Below are positions 45,191-53,519 of a DNA stretch of 64,000 nucleotides, one piece after another. The stretch is from Lentzea pudingi (lineage in GTDB: Bacteria; Actinomycetota; Actinomycetes; Mycobacteriales; Pseudonocardiaceae), in assembly GCF_014646255.1 (NCBI RefSeq), contig NZ_BMNC01000014.1, positions 62,001 through 126,000 of the forward strand, in the 5' to 3' direction. The notes beneath the pieces were generated by a model. The model did no database searches. It saw nothing but the letters and a program-made list of their open reading frames with translations, and was not told the DNA's origin. Position numbers and translations under genes: made by a program. How positions within the stretch are numbered: position 1 is the stretch's first letter; each line of letters opens with the position of its first letter.

Positions 45191-46157
45191 GCAACTCCAC
45201 GTCGAGCTGACGCAGGACGGGCTCGACGGGGTTCGCGAACCCTGTCGAGCCCGACCCGGCGACGTACAGCCCCACGACGAAGTTGTCGGCGTCGACGAGC
45301 ACGGCACCGCTGTCCCCGTGGTCGCCGAAGCGTTCGGCCGAGTGGACGCGGATCTGGTCGCGCAACGTCCGCACACCGATGCCGTCGCCGAAGTCGACCC
45401 GGATCGTCGCGTCCGCCGACTCGATCACGCCGTAGGTGAGTTCGGTGGTGCGGCCGCGTTTGCGCACGGTCGAGCCGATCGTCGCCCGCGCGCTGCCCCT
45501 GACCGCGCCGATGCCGACCACCTCCGCGCGGAACGGCCGGGCGCCCATCCTCAGCGCCGCAGCGGACACCGCGCCCGCGAGCGCCGCCCGGTCCAGCACG
45601 CCGATCCCGTCGGCACCGGGCACGCCACCGTCCACTCTGGACGGATGCACGAACTCGTCGCCCACCGCCCACGAGTCGTCGACGCAGCCGACGTGGAACG
45701 TGGTGAGCCCCAGCACCTTCCGAGGCTCGTCGCGCGTCACGACGAACGCGCCGAGCGTGCCGGCGATCACGAACTCGCCGGCCCGCTCGACCTCCGGCGG
45801 CACCACCCGGAACGACCGGGCGGGGCCGATGCCGATGCCGCCGCGCAGGACCGGATGCCGTTCCACCACACCGGGTCGAGCGTCACTGACGCGCGTCATC
45901 CCCGCGCGGTGCAGCACGATCGACTCGGCCACGACGTCGGTCGGCACGCCACGCACCTCGGCCGGGATCTGGTGCGGCTGGCCGGGTCCCTTGGCGCACA
46001 CGTAGACCACGATCGCGGCCTTGCCCGTCGGGCGTCCGGCGGTGACCTTCTCGCCGATGTCGACGCCGATCACGCCCGGACGGGACAGGAACTCGTCTTC
46101 GACCATGCGCTTGACCGGGCGGATGACCGCCCGCACGTTCTCGTCGAGGTAGCTCAC
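45144..46157 (-). CDS. Trypsin-like serine protease-fold protein (Nal1-like)
   Basis: 337 residues without a signal peptide. The C-terminal part has RFGDHGDSGAVLVDADNFVVGLYVAGS, containing the GDSG serine motif of chymotrypsin-fold proteases; LGLTTFHVGCVDDSWAVGDEFVHP supplies a candidate catalytic histidine in place of TAAHC. The N-terminal ~90 residues (VIGVDIGEKVTAGRPTGKAAIVVYV) are typical of the cytoplasmic Nal1-like group. It may be a cytosolic protease or an inactive relative. GTG start with GGAGG 5 bp upstream. Overlaps the convergent SDR gene. Confidence 0.75.
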   Translation of the reverse strand: MSYLDENVRAVIRPVKRMVEDEFLSRPGVIGVDIGEKVTAGRPTGKAAIVVYVCAKGPGQPHQIPAEVRGVPTDVVAESIVLHRAGMTRVSDARPGVVERHPVLRGGIGIGPARSFRVVPPEVERAGEFVIAGTLGAFVVTRDEPRKVLGLTTFHVGCVDDSWAVGDEFVHPSRVDGGVPGADGIGVLDRAALAGAVSAAALRMGARPFRAEVVGIGAVRGSARATIGSTVRKRGRTTELTYGVIESADATIRVDFGDGIGVRTLRDQIRVHSAERFGDHGDSGAVLVDADNFVVGLYVAGSGSTGFANPVEPVLRQLDVELLTPGVPESRRPGPAA

Positions 46158-46260
46158 AGCGACCTCCGTTCCACACGCGAAGCCCTACCTCAATGAAACA
46201 CGCGAGGTAGCGGTTCGTCACACGGAGTCACCCGAACAGCGCTAGTCGTGCGGCTCAGAG

Positions 46261-47334
46261 CTAGAGTTGAACGCCTACGAACACCGGCTCCGGGTGCAGT
46301 TCCACGCCGAACGCCGAACGCACGCCGTCCCGCACCTCACGCGCGAGGTCCAGCAGGTCCTCGGTCGACGCGCCACCGCGGTTCGTCAGGGCCAGCGTGT
46401 GCTTGCCGGACAACGACACCCGGCCGCCCGGCCCCTGGTGCCCCTTGCGGAAGCCCGCCCGTTCGATCAGCCACGCGGCCGAGAGCTTCTTCTGGCCCGG
46501 CCCCGCGGGGTAGCTCGGCACGTCGACGTCCGAACCGAGGCGTTCGGCGATGCGGATCAGCACACCGTTGAACGTCGAGTCGTCGATGATCGGGTTGGTG
46601 AAGAACGAGCCGGCGCTCCACGTGTCGTGGTCGGCGGCGTCGAGCACCATGCCCTTGCCGCGGCGCAGTTCCAGCACGGCCTTGCGGGCCTCGTCGGCCG
46701 GCACGCGATCACCTTGCGCCACACCGAGAACGCGCGCGAGCTCGCCGTAGCGGATCGGTGCGGACATGCCCCCGGAGGTCAGTGTGAACCTGGTGCGCAG
46801 CACGACCGCGTTGTCCGTGCCCTTGAGCGTGCTGGTGCGGTAGCCGAGGCCCAGCTTGGCGGCGGGCACCTGGTGCACCTTGCCGCTGCGGCGGTCCAGC
46901 AGGTCCACCGACTGCAGCGCCTGGGAGATCTCGACGCCGTACGCGCCGACGTTCTGCACGGGCGTGGCGCCGTTGAGGCCGGGGATGCCCGAGAGGCACT
47001 CGAGGCCGCCGAGGCCCTGCGCGACCGCCTCGGCGACGACCGCGTCCCACTCCTCGCCCGCCTCGACGGTGAACTGGACGATGCCGCCGCCCAGCGGGTC
47101 GAGCCGGAAGCCCCTGGTGGCGACGTGCACGACGGTGCCGTCGAAGCCGCCGTCGGAGATCACGAGGTTGGACCCGCCGCCGAGCACGAGGACCTTCTCG
47201 TCGGCTGCGGCGTCGGCTGTTCGCACGGCTTCGACCAGCTCAGCGGCGGTCGTGGCGTGGACGAACCGCGCGGCCGGGCCACCGAGTCGGAGCGTGGTGC
47301 GCTCGGCCAGAGGTACGGACTGCGTGGTGGTCAC
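46261..47334 (-). CDS. murB: UDP-N-acetylenolpyruvoylglucosamine reductase
   Basis: 357 residues. FAD enzyme making UDP-MurNAc for peptidoglycan. FAD-binding VLGGGSNLVISDGGFDG, GLECLSGIPGLNGATPVQNVGAYG, the catalytic serine in SAGSFFTNPI and the C-terminal glutamate in HPEPVFVGVQL are present. The start is the GTG at 47334 (VTTTQSVPL), 8 bp after a TACCGT box; the open frame runs further upstream through the divergent gene. Confidence 0.96.
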   Translation of the reverse strand: MTTTQSVPLAERTTLRLGGPAARFVHATTAAELVEAVRTADAAADEKVLVLGGGSNLVISDGGFDGTVVHVATRGFRLDPLGGGIVQFTVEAGEEWDAVVAEAVAQGLGGLECLSGIPGLNGATPVQNVGAYGVEISQALQSVDLLDRRSGKVHQVPAAKLGLGYRTSTLKGTDNAVVLRTRFTLTSGGMSAPIRYGELARVLGVAQGDRVPADEARKAVLELRRGKGMVLDAADHDTWSAGSFFTNPIIDDSTFNGVLIRIAERLGSDVDVPSYPAGPGQKKLSAAWLIERAGFRKGHQGPGGRVSLSGKHTLALTNRGGASTEDLLDLAREVRDGVRSAFGVELHPEPVFVGVQL

Positions 47335-47342
47335 AGACGTCA

Positions 47343-47352
47343 ACGGTAGCCT
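47343..47352. promoter_or_regulatory. Overlapping divergent -10 boxes of murB and the DUF2505 gene
   Basis: The minus-strand box TACCGT (47343-47348) for murB and the plus-strand box TAGCCT (47347-47352) for the DUF2505 gene share two base pairs. The two start codons are only 25 bp apart and each promoter's -35 region lies inside the other gene. The two promoters should not be occupied at once. Confidence 0.55.
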
Positions 47353-47359
47353 CCGCGAC

Positions 47360-47848
47360 ATGGCACGCCGCATCGAGCACCACACCACGTCACCCCATTC
47401 GGCGGAGAAGGTCTTCGGCGCGATGGTCGACGAGACCCATCTGCGGGACAGGCTGGCCGCGATCGGCGGCAAGGACGCCGCGCTCGTGTCGTTCGACAAG
47501 ACCGAAGAGCGCACGTCGTACCAGCTCAAGCAGGGTGTCCCCGCCGAGCACCTGCCGTCGGCGGTCAAGGCCGCGCTCGGCGGCGACCTGGTGATCCAGC
47601 GCACGGAGACGTGGGCCGCGGGCGCCGGCACGGTCGAGGTGCTGATCAACGGTGTGCCCGGCCGCCTGGAGGGCTCGTTCACCGTCCTTCCCAACGGCTC
47701 CGGCTCCAAGACCACCCTCGCGGGTGAGGTCAAGGTCGGCATCCCGCTCCTGGGCGGCAAGCTCGAGAAGCTGATCGCCGAGCAGGTCGTCGTGCTGCTC
47801 GACAAGGAGAGCGAGTTCACGTCCGGATGGCTCGCAAACCGCGGCTAG
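47360..47848 (+). CDS. DUF2505 (SRPBCC-like) protein
   Basis: 162 residues: MARRIEHHTTSPHSAEKVFGAMVDETHLRDRLAAIGG, then beta-strand-rich sequence and a long C-terminal helix (GGKLEKLIAEQVVVLLDKESEFTSGWL), the usual START/SRPBCC-like layout of DUF2505. Equivalent to Rv0481c next to murB. Ligand unknown. Leaderless ATG. Confidence 0.9.
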   Translation: MARRIEHHTTSPHSAEKVFGAMVDETHLRDRLAAIGGKDAALVSFDKTEERTSYQLKQGVPAEHLPSAVKAALGGDLVIQRTETWAAGAGTVEVLINGVPGRLEGSFTVLPNGSGSKTTLAGEVKVGIPLLGGKLEKLIAEQVVVLLDKESEFTSGWLANRG

Positions 47849-48633
47849 CGGCCGGCCGGGCCCGTGCGCTCGGCCTGCCGACGCGCGGCACGACCAACCC
47901 GAACCGCCTGCGCCGGGTCGACCGGTGGACGACCGGGACGCTGTCCGGCTTCCTGCTGGACGCGGCCGACCCGCTCGTGGTCGACCTCGGGTACGGGGCC
48001 ACGCCGATCACCACCGTCGAGATGGCGTCTCGCCTGCGTGCGGTGCGGGCTGACGTGCGCGTGCTCGGGCTGGAGATCGACCAGGACCGGGTGGACGCGG
48101 GCAAGGCCGTGTCGGACCCGCCGTGGCTCGACTTCCGGCGCGGCGGCTTCGAACTGGCCGGTGCGCGGCCGGTGTTGTTGCGCGCCTTCAACGTGCTGCG
48201 CCAGTACACCGAGGAGCAGTCGTTCGAGGCGTGGGACACGATGCTGTCCCGGATGGCGCCCGGCGGACTGGTCGTCGAGGGCACCTGCGACGAGATCGGC
48301 CGCCGGTGCACGTGGGTGACGTTGAGCTCGGACGGCCCTCGGACGTTCACGCTGGCCCTGAAGCCGTCCGCGATCGAGGTGCCCTCGGACGTCGCCGAAC
48401 GGCTGCCCAAGGCGTTGATCCACAAGAACGTGCCGGGCGAGCGCGTGCACGCGTTGCTGGCCGAGCTGGACGCCTGCTGGGCGACCGCGGCCCCGTTCGC
48501 CCCGTTCGGTCCTCGGGCGCGCTGGGTGGAGTCGGCGCGGCTGCTGGTGGAACGCGGCTGGCCGGTGCTGGACGACCGGAAGCGGTGGCGGCTCGGCGAA
48601 ATCACGCTCGATTGGGCCGCCGTCGCCCCCTAG
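47827..48633 (+). CDS. SAM-dependent methyltransferase-like protein
   Basis: 268 residues. A class I-like nucleotide loop LVVDLGYGATPITTVEMASRLR, LGLEIDQDRV (acidic ribose-binding residue) and MLSRMAPGGLVVEGTCDEIGRR. The N-terminus is basic. It overlaps the DUF2505 gene by 22 bp. Substrate unknown; conserved in Actinobacteria. Confidence 0.82.
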   Translation: MARKPRLAAGRARALGLPTRGTTNPNRLRRVDRWTTGTLSGFLLDAADPLVVDLGYGATPITTVEMASRLRAVRADVRVLGLEIDQDRVDAGKAVSDPPWLDFRRGGFELAGARPVLLRAFNVLRQYTEEQSFEAWDTMLSRMAPGGLVVEGTCDEIGRRCTWVTLSSDGPRTFTLALKPSAIEVPSDVAERLPKALIHKNVPGERVHALLAELDACWATAAPFAPFGPRARWVESARLLVERGWPVLDDRKRWRLGEITLDWAAVAP

Positions 48634-48636
48634 GGT
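48631..48636 (+). promoter_or_regulatory. -10 box TAGGGT, leaderless start
   Basis: TAGGGT ends seven bases before the GTG at 48644. Its first three bases are also the stop codon of the upstream methyltransferase gene. This spacing decides the start over the in-frame GTG at 48635. Confidence 0.5.
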
Positions 48637-48643
48637 GAGGTGC

Positions 48644-49369
48644 GTGGACTTCGTCGCGCAGGTCGAGACCCAGGCTTCGCTGATGCGTTCGGCCGCTGTG
48701 AAAGCCGGGCCGGACGCTCCCGTTCCCTCATGTCCTGAATGGACAGTGCTCGACCTCGTGCGGCACCAGGCCGAGGTGCACACGTGGGCGGCGGAGGCCG
48801 TCGTCACCGCTCCCGAGGCGGGCCGGCCGGCGTGGCCCAAGGCTCCCCGGGACTGGGACGAGGCGCTTGCCTGGTGGGAGAACGGCACTTCCCTGCTCCT
48901 CGACCGGCTGCGCTCCACGCCGCCGGACCGTCCGGCGTGGACGTTCCAGGGTCCCTCGCACGCGGGCTTCTGGGCGCGCAGGCAGGCACACGAGACGTCG
49001 ATCCACCGCTTGGACGCGGAGCTCGCGACCGGCCACGAGCTGCCGTCGCTGGTGTTCGACCCGGAGTTCGCCGCGGACGGCATCGACGAGATGCTCACGA
49101 TCATGATGCCCCGCCAGCTGGTGCTGGGCCGGGTGATCGAGGTGACCGGCCAGGTCCTCGTGCACGCCGCCGACGCGGGCCGGACGTGGGAGGTCTGGCT
49201 CGCGCCCGGTGAGCCGCTGGTCGTGACCGGGGTGCTGGACTCGGCCGTCGACGCCGACGTCAACCTCGCGGGCACCGCCGACGCGGTCTACCGAGCTCTG
49301 TGGGGCCGGCCTGGTCACGCGATCGTGACGGGAGACGAGTCGCTGTTGGCGGGTCTGCCCAGGCCGTGA
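48644..49369 (+). CDS. Maleylpyruvate isomerase-family mycothiol-dependent enzyme
   Basis: 241 residues. N-terminal DinB/MDMPI domain with VPSCPEWTVLDLVRHQAEVHTWAAEAV; the metal histidines are in RHQAEVH and RQAHETSIHRLDAE. C-terminal MDMPI/SCP-like domain from ~160 (TWEVWLAPGEPLVV, AVYRALWGR). Such enzymes use mycothiol as thiol cofactor, and mshA is encoded nearby. Substrate unknown. Confidence 0.88.
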   Translation: MDFVAQVETQASLMRSAAVKAGPDAPVPSCPEWTVLDLVRHQAEVHTWAAEAVVTAPEAGRPAWPKAPRDWDEALAWWENGTSLLLDRLRSTPPDRPAWTFQGPSHAGFWARRQAHETSIHRLDAELATGHELPSLVFDPEFAADGIDEMLTIMMPRQLVLGRVIEVTGQVLVHAADAGRTWEVWLAPGEPLVVTGVLDSAVDADVNLAGTADAVYRALWGRPGHAIVTGDESLLAGLPRP

Positions 49370-49382
49370 ATACTTCTGCGGC

Positions 49383-50258
49383 GTGTCATCGCCTGAACGT
49401 CGCTATGTGATCACCTTCGGCTGCCCGGACCGCACCGGCATCATCGCGAGGATCTCGTCGTTCCTCGCGGACAACGGCGGCTGGATCGTCGAGGCCGCGT
49501 ACCACACCGACCCGGAGACGGGCTGGTTCTTCACGCGCCAGGAGGTCCGCGCGGACTCCCTGCCGTTCGGCGTGGGCGAACTGCGCGAGCGCTTCGCCGG
49601 CGTGGCCACCTCGCTGGGCGCGCAGTCGACGTGGACGGTGACCGACACGGGCTCCCGCAAGCGGGTGGTCATCCTCGTCTCGAAGGAGGGCCACTGCCTC
49701 TACGACCTGCTCGCCCGCGTGGCGACCGGCGAGCTGGACGTCGAGGTGTCCGCCGTCATCGGCAACCACCCGGAACTGGGCGACATCACGCGCGCGCACG
49801 GCATCCCGTTCCACCACATCCCGTTCCCGGTCAACGACCCCGAGGGCAAGCAGGCGGCGTTCGCGCAGCTGCGCCAGCTGGTCGAGAAGCACGACCCGCA
49901 CGCCGTGGTGCTGGCCCGCTTCATGCAGATCCTGCCGCCGGAGCTGTGCGCGGCGTGGACCGGTCGCACGATCAACATCCACCACAGCTTCCTGCCGTCG
50001 TTCATCGGCGCGCGCCCGTACCACCAGGCGCACCGCCGCGGCGTGAAGCTCGTGGGCGCGACCTGCCACTACGTCACGGCCGACCTGGACGCGGGGCCGA
50101 TCATCGAGCAGGACGTGATGCGCGTGCACCACGGCGACTCGGTGGCGGACATGGTGCGCAAGGGACGTGACATCGAGAAGGTGGTGCTGGCGCGCGGGTT
50201 GCGGTGGCACCTGGAGGACCGCGTGCTGGTGCACGGCAACCAGACGGTGATCTTCTAG
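49383..50258 (+). CDS. purU: Formyltetrahydrofolate deformylase
   Basis: 291 residues. N-terminal ACT domain (VITFGCPDRTGIIARISSFLADNGG) and C-terminal formyltransferase-like domain (RVVILVSKEGHCLYDLL, INIHHSFLPSFIGARPYHQAHRRGVKLVGATCHYVTADLDAGPII) with the catalytic Asn/His/Asp set. Hydrolyses 10-formyl-THF to formate and THF, balancing one-carbon units. GTG start 13 bp after the previous stop. Confidence 0.96.
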   Translation: MSSPERRYVITFGCPDRTGIIARISSFLADNGGWIVEAAYHTDPETGWFFTRQEVRADSLPFGVGELRERFAGVATSLGAQSTWTVTDTGSRKRVVILVSKEGHCLYDLLARVATGELDVEVSAVIGNHPELGDITRAHGIPFHHIPFPVNDPEGKQAAFAQLRQLVEKHDPHAVVLARFMQILPPELCAAWTGRTINIHHSFLPSFIGARPYHQAHRRGVKLVGATCHYVTADLDAGPIIEQDVMRVHHGDSVADMVRKGRDIEKVVLARGLRWHLEDRVLVHGNQTVIF

Positions 50259-50267
50259 CGGAGAACG

Positions 50268-50299
50268 TGCCTTCTGCCGTGTTCGCGGCAGAAGGCACG
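50268..50299. terminator. Bidirectional terminator between purU and the aminotransferase-like gene
   Basis: GTGCCTTCTGCCG (50268-50280) and CGGCAGAAGGCAC (50287-50299) form a perfect 13-bp stem with a 6-nt loop, placed between two convergent stops. Confidence 0.8.
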
Positions 50300-50303
50300 G
50301 TCG

Positions 50304-51278
50304 TCAGATCTTGTTGGCGGCCATCCCCACGGCCTCCACGAGCCACCCCGCGTCCGCCGCCGACATCACCGCGGGCGGCGTGAACACGACCTTCCGGCCG
50401 CGGAAATCCGCCAGCACCCGCCGTCGCAGCAGCTCACCGGTGAACACGTCGGCGGCCTTCTGGTCCGGCAACTCCACACCGAGCAACAACCCACGCCCGG
50501 TCGCGTGCGCCTTGCCCGACACGACGGCACGCAGGCCGTACAGCAGCTCGTCGCCCAGCAGCTTGGCGCGTTCGACCAAGCCCTCGGACGCGGTGACGCG
50601 CAGGGTGGCGTTCACAGCCGCGGAGGCCAGCGGCGACACGGCTTCCGAGCCGCGCCACAACGGCACCTCGACGGCGGCCGTGGCCACCACGGCGGCGATG
50701 GGGAGCACTCCGCCGGACAGGCCCTCGCCGACCAGCATGATGTCCGGCGTCACGCCGTCGAGGTCGACGCCCCACCACACGCCGAGACGCCCCAGCCCGG
50801 ACCGCGTCTCGTCCACGACGAGCAGTGCGCCGGACTCGCGGCACACCTCCGCCACGGCGCTCAGGTAGCCCGTGGGCGGGAGCGCGGCGCCGCGGACCGG
50901 TTCGACGAGCACGCACGCCGGTGGTCCTGAGGCCAGGGTGGAGCGCAACGAGTCGATGCCGCCGTACGGGACGTCGCCGGTGGTCAACACACGTGGGCGG
51001 CCGTTCGCCTGTGCGAGGGCCACGGCGAACTGGGCGGCCTCGGAGGCCGAGGCGAAGGTGTGGATGTGGTCGAGGCCGTTCGGGGTGACCAGGTCGAGCA
51101 TCAGGCGGTCCAGCAGCGACGGCCTGCGCACCTGGTCGACGACGGCCTGCACGACGGCCGGGTGGGCGTGGCCGAGCAGGGGGACTCCGTACCCACCGCA
51201 GTCCAGGTACTCGACGCGGTGGGGATCTACCACTCGTGCGCCTCTGGCAGCGCATCCGGTCAGCAGTTCGGTGGCCAT
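50304..51278 (-). CDS. Class III aminotransferase-fold protein lacking the PLP lysine
   Basis: 325 residues, shorter than typical class III transaminases (~400-450). Fold markers: [23 protein letters not shown] at the N-terminus, LVVDETRSGLGRLGVWWG (acidic residue contacting the pyridine ring) and PDIMLVGEGLSGGVLPIAAVV. In ornithine aminotransferase-type enzymes the latter reads LGKALSGG with the Schiff-base lysine; here that lysine is glutamate. Transaminase activity is therefore unlikely. ATG at 51278 supported by AAAGG upstream and homology edge. Confidence 0.82.
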   Translation of the reverse strand: MATELLTGCAARGARVVDPHRVEYLDCGGYGVPLLGHAHPAVVQAVVDQVRRPSLLDRLMLDLVTPNGLDHIHTFASASEAAQFAVALAQANGRPRVLTTGDVPYGGIDSLRSTLASGPPACVLVEPVRGAALPPTGYLSAVAEVCRESGALLVVDETRSGLGRLGVWWGVDLDGVTPDIMLVGEGLSGGVLPIAAVVATAAVEVPLWRGSEAVSPLASAAVNATLRVTASEGLVERAKLLGDELLYGLRAVVSGKAHATGRGLLLGVELPDQKAADVFTGELLRRRVLADFRGRKVVFTPPAVMSAADAGWLVEAVGMAANKI

Positions 51279-51392
51279 GGCGGGGAACCTTTCCTGGGCA
51301 GCGCGGCCCGAGGCCGCTCGTCGGGAGGGCGAGCGGACCTGTGTTCCCACCAACTCATTCGGATTCCGGGCCCCGTCGGTTCGCCCGAGGCA

Positions 51393-51398
51393 TAGGCT
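51393..51398 (+). promoter_or_regulatory. -10 box TAGGCT, leaderless start for the LOG-like gene
   Basis: TAGGCT, then TTTTCCC (7 nt), then the GTG at 51406. It sits in the 127-bp gap between divergent genes. Confidence 0.5.
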
Positions 51399-51405
51399 TT
51401 TTCCC

Positions 51406-52473
51406 GTGCGGATCGAAATCACCGACCTCGACCAGCTGCGGGCAGCTCCTGACCTGCGCAAAGCCGTCATCATCGGGCTGGACCTCACTCGCGAGGACGT
51501 GCGGGTGCCGCTGGACGGCGCGCTGCTGCTCGGCTGCGCCCTCAGCGAGACCATGCAGCGCCGGGCGGAGGCTGCGGGAGCGTTGATCTTCCCGGTCATC
51601 CCGGACCTGCCCTACGACGTCTACCGGTCGGCGCTCTACACACCCGCGGAGCTGTTCGCGGGCTTCGACCCGGACGACCCCAAGTCGTACGCCGACACCC
51701 CGGACGCGGAGATCTACCGGCACAGCAGGCAGCAGGGCCACCACCCGGACCCGTTGCACGCGCTGACCGAACGCCTGCACGACCACTCGATCACCGAGGC
51801 CCTCGACGACGCGCTGACGGGCTCACCGGTCGCGGTCATGGGCGGCCACGCGCTCGCCCGCGGCTCCGACGGCTACCGCAACGCCGTCGCACTCGGTGCC
51901 GCGCTGGGCGGCGCGGGCTTCACCGTGCTGACCGGCGGCGGGCCGGGCGCGATGGAGGCCGTCCCGCTGGGCGTGCGGCTCGGCGAGGTGAACGCCGACG
52001 TCCTCGGCACCATCGCGCAGGCCCCGTCCTTCGGCCACGACGACGAGTCGATCGGCCGGTGGCTGGCGGCGTTCCCGGAGCTCCCGAGCTTCGAGACCCC
52101 GCGCACGATCGGCATCCCGACCTGGTTCTACGGCCACGAGCCGCCCAACCCGGCCTGCGAGCTGCACGCGAAGTACTTCGCGAACTCGGTGCGCGAGGAG
52201 GGCCTGCTGACCGTCGCGACCGGCGGCATCGTCTATACGCCAGGCAAGGCGGGCACGGTCCAGGAGGTCTTCCAGGACTTCACGCAGAACTACTACGGCA
52301 GCGTCGGCCCGGCCGCGCCCATGATCTTCCTGGGCAAGGCGTTCTGGACGGACGAGATCCCGGCCGCGCCGCTGGTGATGAAACTCGCGGCGGGCCGGGA
52401 GGCCGAGCAGTGGATCCTCGTCACCGACGACGTGGACGAGGCGATCGCACTACTGCAGAAGTACCAGTCCTAG
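51406..52473 (+). CDS. LOG/Rossmann-fold nucleotide-binding family protein
   Basis: 355 residues. The N-terminal ~120 residues are unassigned; the C-terminal Rossmann domain has VAVMGGHALARGSDGYRNAVALG, TVLTGGGPGAMEAVPLG and FTPGKAGTVQEVFQDF-like sequence (actual YTPGKAGTVQEVFQD). These correspond to the PGGxGT and GGGxGxM motifs of lysine-decarboxylase-like LOG proteins, with PGKAGT replacing PGGxGT. Might be a nucleotide phosphoribohydrolase; substrate not inferable. Confidence 0.83.
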   Translation: MRIEITDLDQLRAAPDLRKAVIIGLDLTREDVRVPLDGALLLGCALSETMQRRAEAAGALIFPVIPDLPYDVYRSALYTPAELFAGFDPDDPKSYADTPDAEIYRHSRQQGHHPDPLHALTERLHDHSITEALDDALTGSPVAVMGGHALARGSDGYRNAVALGAALGGAGFTVLTGGGPGAMEAVPLGVRLGEVNADVLGTIAQAPSFGHDDESIGRWLAAFPELPSFETPRTIGIPTWFYGHEPPNPACELHAKYFANSVREEGLLTVATGGIVYTPGKAGTVQEVFQDFTQNYYGSVGPAAPMIFLGKAFWTDEIPAAPLVMKLAAGREAEQWILVTDDVDEAIALLQKYQS

Positions 52474-52502
52474 CTCACTGGAACTGCCACTCCGTGGTGT
52501 AG

Positions 52503-52778
52503 AACAAGCGCACGCTCGTCACGGGACGAGGCGCCGTCGGAGCGGTAGCCGCCACCAGGGACGGCACCACCGTGGCGGCGGCCGCGAACGACAGCCTGAT
52601 CACGTTGTGGCGGGTCACCGACGGCGAACAGGTCGCGACGCTCACCGGGCACACCGGCCCGGTCAAGGCCGTGCTGTTCGACGCGGGCGGCGACCTCACG
52701 TCGTCCGGCCCCGACCCGCGGGTGATCAGGTGGGACCTCGACCCGGACCAGGTGATCGCCCGGCTGTCAGCGCGCTAG
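52503..52778 (+). pseudogene. C-terminal remnant of a WD40-repeat protein
   Basis: An open frame beginning right after a stop reads RTLVTGRGAVGAVAATRDGT, then NDSLITLWRVTDGEQVATLTGH and VKAVLFDAGGDLTSSGPDPRVIRWDLDPDQVIARL. These are about two WD40 blades with LW and RWD ends. No start region or upstream domain exists between it and the LOG gene, so it is a decayed tail of a longer protein. It overlaps the convergent YbaK gene end by 12 bp. Confidence 0.65.
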
Positions 52779-53315
52779 GTCAGGCAGGACCTCGGCCCCG
52801 GTGAGCTTCATCAGCACGTCACCGGGGATGAGGATCTTGCTGCCCCGGATGCCGCTGCCCACGATGAGCTCGGGGGCGGCGGCCACCTCGGGCGACACGA
52901 GGATCGGCCAGTCCGCGGGCACACCGACGGGCGTGATCCCGCCGTACTCCATGCCGGTCAACGCCACGGCCTCGTCCATCGGCGCGAACGACGCCTTGCG
53001 CGCGTCGAGCCGCTTGCGGATGACACCGTTCACGTCCGCACGCATGGTTGCGAGCACCATGCAGGCTGCATAACGGACGACGTCGCCGCGCTTGCCCGCG
53101 ACGACCACGCAGTTCGCGGAGGCTTCGAGCGGCGAGCCGTAGTGCGCGCAGAACTCGGCGGTGTCCGCCAACGAAGCGTCAATCGGCGCCACGGCGACGC
53201 GGTCCGCTCCGTCCAGGTTCTTCAGCGCGGCCGCAACGGATGGGGGCACGAGGTCGAGGCGGGAAAGCACAGGTACGGGTTCGAGAGACCCGGCGATGGT
53301 CCACACGGTGTTCAT
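52767..53315 (-). CDS. YbaK/EbsC-type aminoacyl-tRNA editing domain protein
   Basis: 182 residues starting MNTVWTIAGSLEPVPVLSRLDLVPPSVAAAL. The YbaK core includes CVVVAGKRGDVVRYAACMVLATMRADVNGVIRKRL and GMEYGGITPVGVPADWPILVSPEV. Such proteins deacylate mischarged tRNA (for example Cys- or Ala-tRNA). ATG at 53315 chosen by homology; the frame extends upstream without similarity. Confidence 0.85.
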   Translation of the reverse strand: MNTVWTIAGSLEPVPVLSRLDLVPPSVAAALKNLDGADRVAVAPIDASLADTAEFCAHYGSPLEASANCVVVAGKRGDVVRYAACMVLATMRADVNGVIRKRLDARKASFAPMDEAVALTGMEYGGITPVGVPADWPILVSPEVAAAPELIVGSGIRGSKILIPGDVLMKLTGAEVLPDLAR

Positions 53316-53460
53316 TGTCGCTGCTCCGCAGACTCCGGCGAATTCGCCTGGCAGCTGGTCATCCGGCCACCGCTTCGCCGCGATTGGGCTCCGCCGAATC
53401 ACGACGAAGGGGCACCCGGACGACCAGCGCGAATTCGCGGACATCCTGCCAAACCCGCGT

Positions 53461-53491
53461 TTGACCTTTACGTTGCGTCAACCCCTACCTT
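53461..53491 (+). promoter_or_regulatory. MerR-type promoter with 19-bp spacer
   Basis: TTGACC (53461-53466) and TACCTT (53486-53491) are 19 bp apart, the long spacing typical of promoters activated by MerR-family proteins through DNA untwisting. TTGAC (53461-53465) and GTCAA (53477-53481) form an 11-bp-spaced dyad in the spacer. The MerR gene starts 29 bp downstream, so autoregulation is likely. Confidence 0.7.
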
Positions 53492-53519
53492 CGATTCCAG
53501 AGCGCGAGGGGAGAACCGA

